Origin: Dehalococcoidia bacterium
GTDB lineage: Bacteria > Chloroflexota > Dehalococcoidia > SZUA-161
NCBI GenBank assembly: GCA_004376205.1
Contig: SOKG01000291.1
Coordinates: 1-17,404 of the forward strand
Length of the DNA stretch: 17,404 nucleotides
Reading direction: 5' to 3'
The notes beneath the pieces are model-generated. The model was not told where the DNA came from and did no database searches. It saw only the letters and a program-made list of their open reading frames with translations. The translations under genes and the position numbers were made by a program. Below, piece after piece: positions 1 through 6,552 of the stretch. Each line of letters begins with the position of its first letter. Position 1 is the stretch's first letter.

Positions 1-1
1 G

Positions 2-250
2 CGCGGGACCATAAAAGGCACGGCGGAGGTTGGTGGGGACTTGGCCTCAGTGGCAAGGAATTCAGTAGAGGGAGCCATTGAGGGCGCAAAAGGGGTTGCA
101 GTAAGTTCAGAGGAGGCAGCATCCGCAGCTGCTTCGGGAGCGGTGGAGGCAGCGAAAGAAGTTGGTGAAGCCGCTGTCAAAACCGTCACTGACGCCGTCT
201 CCGGGACAATCTCTGGAGTCAAAGTAGTCATTAAGTCTCCCTTTAAATAG
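2..250 (+). CDS. C-terminal part of an Ala-rich helical-repeat protein (partial)
   Basis: The reading frame is open to the left edge, so the true start lies outside the window; an internal TTG at 41 is not needed as a start. The visible 82 residues are rich in Ala, Gly, Val, Lys and Glu. They fall into loose repeats of about 11 to 15 residues (EGAIEGAKGV, SGAVEAAKEV, EAAVKTVTDAVSGTISGV), a pattern expected of amphipathic helices as in phasin-like, apolipoprotein-like or stress proteins. It ends with a basic tail (KSPFK). No catalytic motif is visible and I do not recognise the family. A membrane- or granule-surface role is only a guess from the composition. Confidence 0.5.
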   Translation, partial: RGTIKGTAEVGGDLASVARNSVEGAIEGAKGVAVSSEEAASAAASGAVEAAKEVGEAAVKTVTDAVSGTISGVKVVIKSPFK

Positions 251-483
251 GAAGGGGATACAAGCTCTTGTGGCGACCAGCTAGCCCGCTGCATTAGACG
301 AGGGCGCTAGTGCGCCGCGTCGATTCTGCTTGTCAGCGGGTTATGGTGCTTTGGCGGGGGACGCGCTATGGAGTTGCACAGGGGGCGGGCATTCTCGATG
401 TCTGCTCCCTGATGTCTTGTGCGCCTATTGCTACACGCGATTTGTAGTTCACACTTCGCCGACCTGGGAACTCAAAGCAGGCA
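251..483. other. Intergenic stretch without a recognisable gene
   Basis: It holds one small perfect hairpin, GGCGC-TAGT-GCGCC at 303-316, with no T-run after it, so it is not a standard intrinsic terminator. I see no convincing -35/-10 pair for the membrane-protein gene that follows, and the sequence just before its ATG (AAAGCAGGC) is only a weak ribosome-binding site. Confidence 0.4.
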
Positions 484-1434
484 ATGTGGAATTTAACTAA
501 GTTTCGTCTTCGGGATACTGGAAGGCGCGTGAGCGACAGATTCCAGCGGATAAGAGCACGCCTGCTTGCGATCCCTGCGGTGAAATTGGTGGTTCGCACG
601 GTCCAGGAACTAGGGGCTGATGACGCCTCACACATGGCAGCTGGCGTAGCCTACTACGCGATTCTTTCATTGTTTCCGCTCATGCTAGGACTCATAGCTG
701 TCCTTGGCTTGTTCCTACCCTCTGAAACCGTCCAGGAAGAGCTATTTGAGTTCTTTGAACGCAATCTGCCAGGCGCAACCGACGTGCTGAAGCAAAACAT
801 CGAAGATGTCATACGGTTGCGGGGTGCGATCGGAGTGGTGAGCTTGGTGCTCCTGTTCTGGTCCGCCAGTGCTATGTTTGGCGCCATAAGCCGGGCCATC
901 AATCGTGCCTGGGACATCCACCGCGACCGCCCATTTCACATAAGAAAGCTGCGCGACATAACCATGGCTTTCGGTACGGGTATACTATTCGCTCTATCCG
1001 TCGGAGCGACTTCGGCTTTGTCCATCCTGCCCTCTACAGATCTTCCTGTGCTTGGGGCAGCTGCCAACGTTGGGACCAGGATTTTCGCGTTCTTGCCCAG
1101 CCTTGCTATCTTCCTCCTCCTGTACAAATTCATTCCTAACACCAAAACCTACTGGCGCTTCGTCTGGCCTGGGGCTCTGCTCGCCGCTATCTTTTTTGAA
1201 ATCGCCAAGAGCTTGTTTGTTCTCTACCTCGACCGCTTTGCTAACTATGAGCAAGTCTATGGCTCTGTAGGCTCTGTCATTGCTCTACTTGTGTGGATCT
1301 ACTTTTCTGCGTTCATTCTCATCTTGGGAGCGGAGTTCAGCGCCGAGTATGGCCGCATGCGCAGAGGCGTCGGCCGCGGTATTACACTAGCGGCACAACC
1401 AGAGGAACCTGAAGAGACTGATTCGCCTGGTTGA
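484..1434 (+). CDS. YihY/BrkB-family integral membrane protein
   Basis: 316 residues, normal for the YihY/UPF0761 family. A basic N-terminal tail (residues 1-45) precedes about six hydrophobic helices near 53-79, 116-136, 160-183, 200-217, 227-247 and 262-287. Family hallmarks are visible: HMAAGVAYYAILSLFPL at 50-66, the FWSASAMFGAISRAINRAWD stretch at 125-144, and the last helix with YGSVGSVIALLVWIYF followed by LGAEFSAEY (281-289). A short acidic tail follows. The family was once called ribonuclease BN by mistake; its real function is unsettled (transport or envelope roles have been proposed). The ATG at 484 has a poor Shine-Dalgarno site. It converges with the SDR gene, leaving only 12 bases between the two stop codons and no clear terminator. 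Confidence 0.9.
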   Translation: MWNLTKFRLRDTGRRVSDRFQRIRARLLAIPAVKLVVRTVQELGADDASHMAAGVAYYAILSLFPLMLGLIAVLGLFLPSETVQEELFEFFERNLPGATDVLKQNIEDVIRLRGAIGVVSLVLLFWSASAMFGAISRAINRAWDIHRDRPFHIRKLRDITMAFGTGILFALSVGATSALSILPSTDLPVLGAAANVGTRIFAFLPSLAIFLLLYKFIPNTKTYWRFVWPGALLAAIFFEIAKSLFVLYLDRFANYEQVYGSVGSVIALLVWIYFSAFILILGAEFSAEYGRMRRGVGRGITLAAQPEEPEETDSPG

Positions 1435-1446
1435 CGGGTGACAGAC

Positions 1447-2265
1447 TTAATACGGCTGTTCCGTACCTGCAGCCTGTTGAAGTCCTTCATAATACCTGGG
1501 AAGGCCCAGGAGGGACTGGCCTCCATCCACGTAGATGATTTGGCCGGTAACCCAGTCAGCATACTCTGAGGCGAGAAAGAGGGCTACTTTTGCGATGTCT
1601 TCTGGCTCGCCGAACCTACCCTTGGGCGTGCGATCCAGAAAGGCCTCTTTCAAACCAGGGAGATTATAAAACCCCTCGGTCAAAGGGGTTATGGTGCTCC
1701 CGGGACCGATGGCATTGACATTAATCCCCCGTGGGCCGAGTTCCAGGGCAGCCGCCCGGGTAAACATGAGCAACCCTCCCTTTGACGCGCAGTAAGCGGC
1801 AATGCCTGTAGTAGGTAGGGTGGAATTGACGGAAGCGATGTTGATGATCCGCCCCTGTGTGCCCTTCTCAAGCATGAATTTGGTCACTTCTTTGGCACAG
1901 AGAAAAGCGCCCCTGAGGTTGATATTGATAACCGTATCCCAATCCTGGACGGGCGTCTCCCAGAAATAGTTCATTCCACCAAGGCCTGCATTGTTGACCA
2001 GGATATCGATGGCATTGAACTTCCGCAGGGTCTCCATAACCATCTTCTTGACCTCTTCTTCAACGGAAACATCGGCAACGATTCCGCAGACTTTATCCCC
2101 AAAATGGCCTTGTAGATCATCGGTCGTCCTTCTCAGTGTCTCTTCGTTTCTATCAGAAATAGCAACCTTTGCCTCTGCATCGAGGAAGGCCTTGGCTATG
2201 CCCAGCCCAATCCCCTGAGCACCGCCTGTAACCAGGGCCACCTTATCCTTGATCTCTATCCCCAT
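1447..2265 (-). CDS. Short-chain dehydrogenase/reductase (SDR), classical type
   Basis: 272 residues from the preferred start. NAD(P)-dependent oxidoreductase of the classical SDR family: the TGGAQGIG nucleotide-binding motif is at 13-20, NNAG at 91-94, and the catalytic tetrad is N116, S145, Y158 and K162 (YCASK). The PG motif (GPGS, 187-190) and the C-terminal YVDGGQ are normal. An acidic residue after strand 2 (SDRN, 37-40) suggests NAD(H) preference. Two ATGs lie close together. The Shine-Dalgarno AAGGAGGG almost touches the ATG at 2271 but sits about 7 bases from the one at 2265, so 2265 is chosen. It is probably co-transcribed with the alpha/beta hydrolase 141 bases upstream. The substrate cannot be read from the sequence; it resembles glucose 1-dehydrogenase and 3-oxoacyl-ACP reductase relatives. 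Confidence 0.9.
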   Translation of the reverse strand: MGIEIKDKVALVTGGAQGIGLGIAKAFLDAEAKVAISDRNEETLRRTTDDLQGHFGDKVCGIVADVSVEEEVKKMVMETLRKFNAIDILVNNAGLGGMNYFWETPVQDWDTVININLRGAFLCAKEVTKFMLEKGTQGRIINIASVNSTLPTTGIAAYCASKGGLLMFTRAAALELGPRGINVNAIGPGSTITPLTEGFYNLPGLKEAFLDRTPKGRFGEPEDIAKVALFLASEYADWVTGQIIYVDGGQSLLGLPRYYEGLQQAAGTEQPY

Positions 2266-2406
2266 CTCCATCCCTCCTTTTCCGTTCTATCGGGCGATAC
2301 AGCGACGATTTGATCTTCTTGGAAAAGCAAGCGGGCTATCTCCGCTGGAGTCACGGTGTTGGGAGAGGTCCCTGCTAGCCCAGGCGAAGAAGCGTGAAGG
2401 GGTTGT

Positions 2407-3216
2407 TCAACTACCCCTTAAGAAATCCAAGACTTCTCTATTAAATCTGCCTCTCATTCCCAAAAAGAATGCATGCGAGCCACCATCAACTTTGACTAGC
2501 GTGGCATTCGGTATCCTGTTTGCTATCACTTCGGATGAGCTAGGCCTAATGAGTCTGTCTTGGGTTCCCATGATTACCATGGTTGGTGCTTCGATCATGT
2601 TTAGCCTGTCCAGCGTGTCGTGCCCCACAATAGCTTCAAATTGCGCAGCTACGCCCTCAGTCGCCACCAATCTGGCATAGACCTTAGACAGGGGGACGAC
2701 ACTCATCCTATACAGCCTGCTGTTAAAAGCCAGGGAGAATACAGTGCTCAGCACCTTCTCAATAGTCAGGCTTCTCAAGTCATTATCGGAGCAGTCCTCC
2801 CCGAGACCCAGGGCTTTCGCGTACTCTGGAGAATGTCCGCCTGTCTCATCCGTGCGAGCAAAGGTGCACCCCAGGACAAGTTTCCTCACCCTTTTAGGGT
2901 AGTTGATGGCAACCTCCTGCGCAATCATGCCACCCATAGACACGCCCAATATATGAGCCTTATCAATGCCTAGATGGTCCATCAAACCGATGGTATCATC
3001 CGCCATTGACCTCATCGTGTAGGGCCCGCTCGGTTTGTCAGAACCTCCGACACCTCTGTTGTCGAAGGAGATTACCTGGAAGTATTTCCTGAAGGCAAGC
3101 CTCTGGAAAATCCAGCCCATCTGTGTCCCGGCGAATCCCATTATTAGAACCAAAGGCTCACCCCGCCCGTCGACTTTGTAGCTGAGATTGATTCCATCCA
3201 CCCTCGTCTTCGCCAT
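2407..3216 (-). CDS. Alpha/beta hydrolase
   Basis: 269 residues, usual for a compact alpha/beta-hydrolase-fold enzyme of the esterase, 3-oxoadipate enol-lactonase or haloperoxidase type. The oxyanion strand is LVLIMGFAG (22-30), followed by FDNRGVGGSD (51-60). The nucleophile elbow GVSMGG places Ser93. The acid is probably D220 (GTQD) and the base H248 (GGSHAF), so the triad is complete. There is no signal peptide, so it should be cytoplasmic. The ATG at 3216 follows AGGAGG at a short but workable distance. An extended -10 promoter lies about 50 bases upstream. The downstream SDR points to a shared small catabolic role, but the substrate is unknown. Confidence 0.88.
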   Translation of the reverse strand: MAKTRVDGINLSYKVDGRGEPLVLIMGFAGTQMGWIFQRLAFRKYFQVISFDNRGVGGSDKPSGPYTMRSMADDTIGLMDHLGIDKAHILGVSMGGMIAQEVAINYPKRVRKLVLGCTFARTDETGGHSPEYAKALGLGEDCSDNDLRSLTIEKVLSTVFSLAFNSRLYRMSVVPLSKVYARLVATEGVAAQFEAIVGHDTLDRLNMIEAPTMVIMGTQDRLIRPSSSEVIANRIPNATLVKVDGGSHAFFLGMRGRFNREVLDFLRGS

Positions 3217-3264
3217 TATCCTCCTAAGGGCACCAAAACGCTTCTGCTACAGACTCCTCGTGGC

Positions 3265-3294
3265 ATTATACCACCAATCGCAGGTGAACATCAC
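3265..3294 (-). promoter_or_regulatory. Promoter of the alpha/beta hydrolase with overlapping palindrome
   Basis: On the minus strand a perfect TATAAT (3270-3265) is preceded by TGG, giving an extended -10 (TGGTATAAT). The -35 region is poor (TGATGT). It overlaps a perfect palindrome, GTGA-ACA-TCAC (3284-3294), which would suit a dimeric regulator competing with or recruiting RNA polymerase. The operator role is inferred. Confidence 0.5.
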
Positions 3295-3404
3295 AAGCTA
3301 CTGGCATGAGAAGACAAAGAGGGAAGAAACATGGGAGGCAGGGGCAAATGGCTCTAAACCCGTCCTCTCAGGAGACTTGTGCTCATCCACATGCGGTGGG
3401 GGGC

Positions 3405-3433
3405 TTGACAAAATCGACAAAAAGTGGTAAAAG
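3405..3433 (+). promoter_or_regulatory. Sigma70-type promoter for the 58-residue protein
   Basis: A perfect TTGACA (3405-3410) is followed after 17 bases by TAAAAG (3428-3433), with an upstream TG at 3425-3426 giving an extended -10. Predicted initiation is near 3440, leaving a leader of about 88 bases before the ATG at 3528. Confidence 0.6.
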
Positions 3434-3437
3434 TCCA

Positions 3438-3499
3438 TAGTCCGTTGTTAACACCTTGGCGGACTAAGACCCCAACGGATTCAGGCTTTGGCAGTCCGT
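3438..3499 (+). promoter_or_regulatory. Leader with mutually exclusive stem-loops
   Basis: Three pairings are visible. TAGTCCG (3438-3444) pairs with CGGACTA (3460-3466). TCCGTTG (3441-3447) pairs with CAACGGA (3473-3479). ACGGATT (3475-3481) pairs with AGTCCGT (3493-3499, one G-T wobble). The second pairing shares bases with both the first and the third, so it excludes them. This is the topology of attenuators and riboswitches, although repeated operator half-sites could give the same pattern. No known riboswitch class is recognised. Confidence 0.35.
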
Positions 3500-3527
3500 C
3501 AGTCCATGAGGAGGAGCAGGTAGAGAG

Positions 3528-3704
3528 ATGGCTAACAACCACATTACGTTTAAGGTGACGCTGAAGGTGGATGAGAGGTGGGCCAGTCATCTGAACGAAG
3601 ATGAGTTGGTGGTGTACCTAAAGGAAAGGTTGAACAGCAGCGTCGGTTTCAGGGGGCAGGTCGAGAGGTTTAGCGTAGTTGGTAACAAAGCCAAAAGAGA
3701 GTAG
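3528..3704 (+). CDS. Small orphan protein, 58 residues
   Basis: Encodes 58 residues starting MANNHITFKVTLKVDERW and ending NKAKRE. A strong Shine-Dalgarno (GAGGAGGAG, 3508-3516) lies 11 bases before the ATG, and a strong promoter lies further upstream, so this short frame is probably real. The predicted pattern is a beta strand (ITFKVTLKV, 6-14), a helix (NEDELVVYLKERLN, 23-36), then a second strand (QVERFSVV, 44-51) and a basic tail: a small mixed alpha/beta domain with no Cys and no membrane segment. I do not recognise the family. It stands alone, transcribed divergently from the hydrolase, with no partner gene downstream on the same strand. Confidence 0.65.
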   Translation: MANNHITFKVTLKVDERWASHLNEDELVVYLKERLNSSVGFRGQVERFSVVGNKAKRE

Positions 3705-4009
3705 ATCAAAACACTCACCCGCTACGTAGCCTCTCGTCCTGCAAAAGTCACCTGGTGGCCTCAGCTTCTGATGCTGAGGCTACTGACGATATGCCGCAGG
3801 ACTTAGCAAGGCACACCACGGGAGCTGTGACTGCGGCGCCCTCCAGTGCTCCATGCAATCCTCAAAGGGGACCGACCGAGCATTTCGTCGCTCTATCTCC
3901 ACGCGCGGTAAGCAGAGTCTCCTGTTTTCTTAGCTATGCCCAGCAAAAACAAGCCCTGATTTGGATTCAAGGGCTTGTGAGCGAACTGTGGAAAGCTGCC
4001 AGGCTAGCA
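3705..4009. other. Non-coding stretch with competing inverted repeats
   Basis: No protein gene is convincing on either strand. Structure is present. GCTACGTAGC (3721-3730) is a perfect palindrome. GCCTCAGC (3758-3765) pairs with GCTGAGGC (3773-3780) around a 7-base loop. GTAGCCTC (3726-3733) could instead pair with GAGGCTAC (3776-3783), excluding the smaller hairpin. No T-run follows, so this is not a standard terminator for the upstream small gene. It may be the structured 3' end of that transcript. Confidence 0.35.
3944..3977 (-). terminator. Intrinsic terminator, minus strand
   Basis: Read on the minus strand, CAAGCCCT (3977-3970) and AGGGCTTG (3957-3950) form a perfect 8-base-pair stem with a 12-base loop. 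TTTTT (3949-3945) follows at once, the standard form of a Rho-independent terminator. The nearest minus-strand gene is the response regulator ending at 4316, so its transcript would carry a 3' tail of about 340 bases running antisense to the candidate small RNA. Confidence 0.65.
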
Positions 4010-4039
4010 TTGCTTACTGTTGCGGTGACGTGGTAGAAT
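4010..4039 (+). promoter_or_regulatory. Candidate promoter of the small RNA
   Basis: TTGCTT (4010-4015) and TAGAAT (4034-4039) are 18 bases apart. TGG directly before the -10 element makes it an extended -10 (TGGTAGAAT). Initiation would fall near 4046. No start codon with a ribosome-binding site follows. Confidence 0.4.
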
Positions 4040-4045
4040 CGTGGG

Positions 4046-4147
4046 GGTTTTCAGAAGCGAAAAGGCCCCGCTCGCATGGGGTGGAAAGGAGAGTGGACCA
4101 CCACCAGCGGGCGGGGATTGGCTGGGCGTCATGTCCAGCCTTTTGTT
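4046..4147 (+). ncRNA. Candidate structured small RNA of about 100 bases
   Basis: The segment lies between a plausible extended -10 promoter and an intrinsic terminator and carries no open reading frame worth naming. It can fold into TTTTC (4048-4052) with GAAAA (4059-4063), flanked by GGGG and CCCC runs. A second, nested hairpin is CCCGCT (4067-4072) with AGCGGG (4106-4111), enclosing GGTGG (4080-4084) with CCACC (4098-4102). The two hairpins compete for the C run at 4066-4069. It does not match what I know of 6S, tmRNA, RNase P or SRP RNA. The exact 5' end is a guess from the promoter. Confidence 0.4.
4120..4147 (+). terminator. Intrinsic terminator, plus strand
   Basis: GGCTGG (4120-4125) pairs with CCAGCC (4135-4140) around a 9-base loop and is followed by TTTTGTT (4141-4147). 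No plus-strand protein gene lies closer than the 58-residue frame 400 bases away, so it most likely ends the candidate small RNA. Confidence 0.55.
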
Positions 4148-4315
4148 ATACCATTTGCCAGGTTACTTGACAAAAATCTCAAAGCTGGGGGGTGCCAATA
4201 GACAGAGCTGTGTGTTAACGCGTCCCACACGCTGTAAGGGCTATGCCAAGGGTGCCCTGAGTGGGTCCCAAAGCGGTGAACAATGAGCAAAGCCACAGAG
4301 GCTCTCACAGAGCGT

Positions 4316-5092
4316 TCAATTTGAATAGATTCCTGATGGGCCCAGTCTCTCGGATGAGGTATCCTCACGGCGGCGGCCCCACCTGCGGTCGGGCTGGACC
4401 GGAACCCAGCCGTTGCGCACCGCGAGCATCACTGCATGGGCTCTATCGTTAGCATTCAATTTGCGCATTATGGAGCTGACGCGATTCTTGATAGTCTGCT
4501 CGCTGATGCCCAAGATGGTTGCAATTTGCTTGTTTGCATTGCCCTCGGCGACAAGAGTCAGGATTTGCGCCTCTTTTGAGGTCAGGGGTATCAGTATGTC
4601 ATCGTCTTTTCTAACGCCGGATGTCATCTCCTGGAATTGCCTCAGCACTCGCCAAGCGACTTTGGGTTTCTGGCCTACACTGTCATTTATGGGATACTCA
4701 TCCCTGGAAGTTCGTTCCAGTATCTCGGCGAGCTCTGCAGGTGAACAGTATTTGCTTCTAACGTAAGCTACCGCCCCAGTCTTGATAACTTCAAATAACT
4801 CGTCGCCATCTTCCAACGAGTTAGTGCTCAGTATCACGACCTTTGTTTGAGGGAAGGTGCGAACGATCTTCCTGCATAGGTCCAGTCCGTTCAGGAAAGG
4901 GTAACCGATATCCAGTAGTACGATTTCGGGCGACTCAGCCGCGATTTGAGCTATTGCCTCGTTGCCGTTCTCGCCAGCGTTGCATTCAAGGAGCTCCATC
5001 GCGTCGGGGCTGTTTGCTTGAGCCAAAACATCCCGCACCCCGGACCGAAAGAATGGTTGGTCATCGACTATCATTACGGTTATCTTATGCAT
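4316..5092 (-). CDS. NarL/FixJ-family response regulator (orphan)
   Basis: 258 residues. The N-terminal receiver domain (1-120) has the acidic pair D10/D11 (IVDDQ), phospho-acceptor D61 (LLDIGYP), the switch Ser/Thr at 89-90 (ILST) and conserved K114 after GAVAY. The C-terminal LuxR-type helix-turn-helix spans about 169-230 (LTSKEAQILTLVAEG, then NKQIATILGISEQTIKNRV). A basic tail follows (RRWGRRRED). It should be a phosphorylation-controlled transcription factor. The ATG at 5092 has GGGAG seven bases upstream. No histidine kinase lies nearby. It sits 125 bases downstream of the coiled-coil gene on the same strand and is probably co-transcribed with it. Its targets are unknown. Confidence 0.9.
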   Translation of the reverse strand: MHKITVMIVDDQPFFRSGVRDVLAQANSPDAMELLECNAGENGNEAIAQIAAESPEIVLLDIGYPFLNGLDLCRKIVRTFPQTKVVILSTNSLEDGDELFEVIKTGAVAYVRSKYCSPAELAEILERTSRDEYPINDSVGQKPKVAWRVLRQFQEMTSGVRKDDDILIPLTSKEAQILTLVAEGNANKQIATILGISEQTIKNRVSSIMRKLNANDRAHAVMLAVRNGWVPVQPDRRWGRRREDTSSERLGPSGIYSN

Positions 5093-5217
5093 GGCTCATC
5101 TCCCACGTTCATAATAGCTGTAGGCAGAAAGATCGAACCAGAAATAGGAGCTTGCCCAAGCGCATTGTGGACCTGGCGGATTCGATTACGTACCAAAGAG
5201 GGCCCACGGGCTGCGGC

Positions 5218-6552
5218 TCAGTCTCTGGTAGTTACCACGATCTTACTGCAATGCGGTTTGGCTCGCAGCCGTCGGAGGAGGCTCGCATCTTCGGTCTCAC
5301 GTAGTCCATCCGCGACTTTGTCTACGCCGGGTAAATCTCCGAGGATCCTAAGAAGTGGAATGGGACTACTGAGTCGAAGTTCTATCATGAGACCCTTATC
5401 TGTAGGCTGTCTCAGATTCACTTCCTCTACTTCAGGGATTTGCCTCAAGTTCTTATGCAGTTGCATCATTCGATCGAAGACCACTGGCGCCGGAACTTGC
5501 AGCTCCACGGTTCCCTCATAAAGAGTCTGGCTGCCATCTTCGGATCCTTCCCCTGGCACTTCACTGGGAGACTGTGTTCCCTGCGGCTCTTCGCTAGTCG
5601 CCTCTTCTTCTGCGCAGGCCGTGGTTTCGAGTTCAGACTCGGCGTTGGGCTCCTCTTGTTCGCCAGGAGTCTCCTGTTGGAGGTCTTCAGCCGTCCAGTC
5701 TACCCCAGGATTTGTGATGGCTTCCGCTTGAGATGGTTCTGGATCTGTGCTCTCCTCAATTGATTCGGCCGTAGTTTGTGCGCCGTCTCCCAGTTCCAAG
5801 GTTGAAAGCATTTCCTGATAGATCCTTCCAAATGTCTCTCTTATTTCGCTTTCGGCTATCTGCTTGCTTTTCACTAGCAACCGCGTAGCTTCCTGTTTGG
5901 CAGCTAGCACTTCCTTTTCTGCTTCCTCTTCTGCTATCCTCAACACATTCTGTCTTTGCTCCTCAGCAGCATCTACTGTCACTCTTGCCGATTCCTCAGC
6001 CTCCTGCCTCGCATCGGAGATGATCTTCACGGCTTCATCCTCTGCAACTGCTTTCCTTTGCTCTGCTTCCGCTCGCACTCCTTCCAAGATATCCTGAGCC
6101 AGCTGTTCTGCTGCTGATACTTTGTCGTCGGATGTCTTCTTCGCCTTAGCAAGGGCTGTCTCAGCTTTCTCCTGCATTCCTTTTGCCGCCTTCTCAGCCT
6201 TAGCGAGGATTGTCTCTCCGTCCAACGTTGCCTTCTGTTGTGCCTCCGTGGTGATGGAGTCCGCTTCAGTTTTGGCTTTGTCCTCTGCCTCGCTGATAAT
6301 TGCAATGGCCGTCTCGTTCGCTTGCTGGTCAGTCTCTATCAGGGTCTGCTGCGCCTGCTTGTTGGCCTCGATCACAGTGCTCTCAGCGAGCCTTGTGAGT
6401 GATTCAAGGCTTTCCAGCTTAGCAGCGTATTCGCTATTTTGTTCTATCAGGTTCCCAACGAAGGAGAATACTTCTCCTTCGTCCAGGCCGTTCTTGACTA
6501 TCCTGAACTGCCGTCCCCAGAGCTCTTTTAGTTTACCGTCTTTCTTTTCCAT
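5218..6552 (-). CDS. DivIVA-like coiled-coil protein with C-terminal alpha/beta domain
   Basis: 444 residues from the ATG at 6552, which has GGGAGGAG at ideal spacing. A longer frame reaching 6621 would add 23 residues without a ribosome-binding site. Residues 11-50 (FRIVKNGLDEGEVFSFVGNL) resemble the start of DivIVA/GpsB proteins, which target curved membrane. Residues 45-245 are an almost uninterrupted Ala/Glu/Lys/Gln coiled coil. Residues 255-345 are a Glu/Pro/Thr/Ser-rich acidic linker, probably disordered. Residues 346-418 alternate strands and helices (GTVELQVPAPVVFDRMMQL, VEEVNLRQ, MIELRLSS, IPLLRILGDLPGVDKV), suggesting a ferredoxin-like fold. A role in cell-pole or division-site organisation is inferred, and the response regulator downstream hints at a signalling link. 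The repeats of Glu/Ala codons make the opposite strand look falsely open. Confidence 0.75.
   Translation of the reverse strand: MEKKDGKLKELWGRQFRIVKNGLDEGEVFSFVGNLIEQNSEYAAKLESLESLTRLAESTVIEANKQAQQTLIETDQQANETAIAIISEAEDKAKTEADSITTEAQQKATLDGETILAKAEKAAKGMQEKAETALAKAKKTSDDKVSAAEQLAQDILEGVRAEAEQRKAVAEDEAVKIISDARQEAEESARVTVDAAEEQRQNVLRIAEEEAEKEVLAAKQEATRLLVKSKQIAESEIRETFGRIYQEMLSTLELGDGAQTTAESIEESTDPEPSQAEAITNPGVDWTAEDLQQETPGEQEEPNAESELETTACAEEEATSEEPQGTQSPSEVPGEGSEDGSQTLYEGTVELQVPAPVVFDRMMQLHKNLRQIPEVEEVNLRQPTDKGLMIELRLSSPIPLLRILGDLPGVDKVADGLRETEDASLLRRLRAKPHCSKIVVTTRD

Noticed and set aside
3755..4036. Plus-strand open frame of 93 residues, and neighbours up to 4452
   Set aside because: No ribosome-binding site and no recognisable domain; the frames cross hairpins, a candidate promoter and a terminator, and several overlap one another in different frames.
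4167..4172. Perfect TTGACA suggesting a promoter
   Set aside because: No -10 element at 16-18 bases and no plus-strand gene or hairpin-terminator unit follows.
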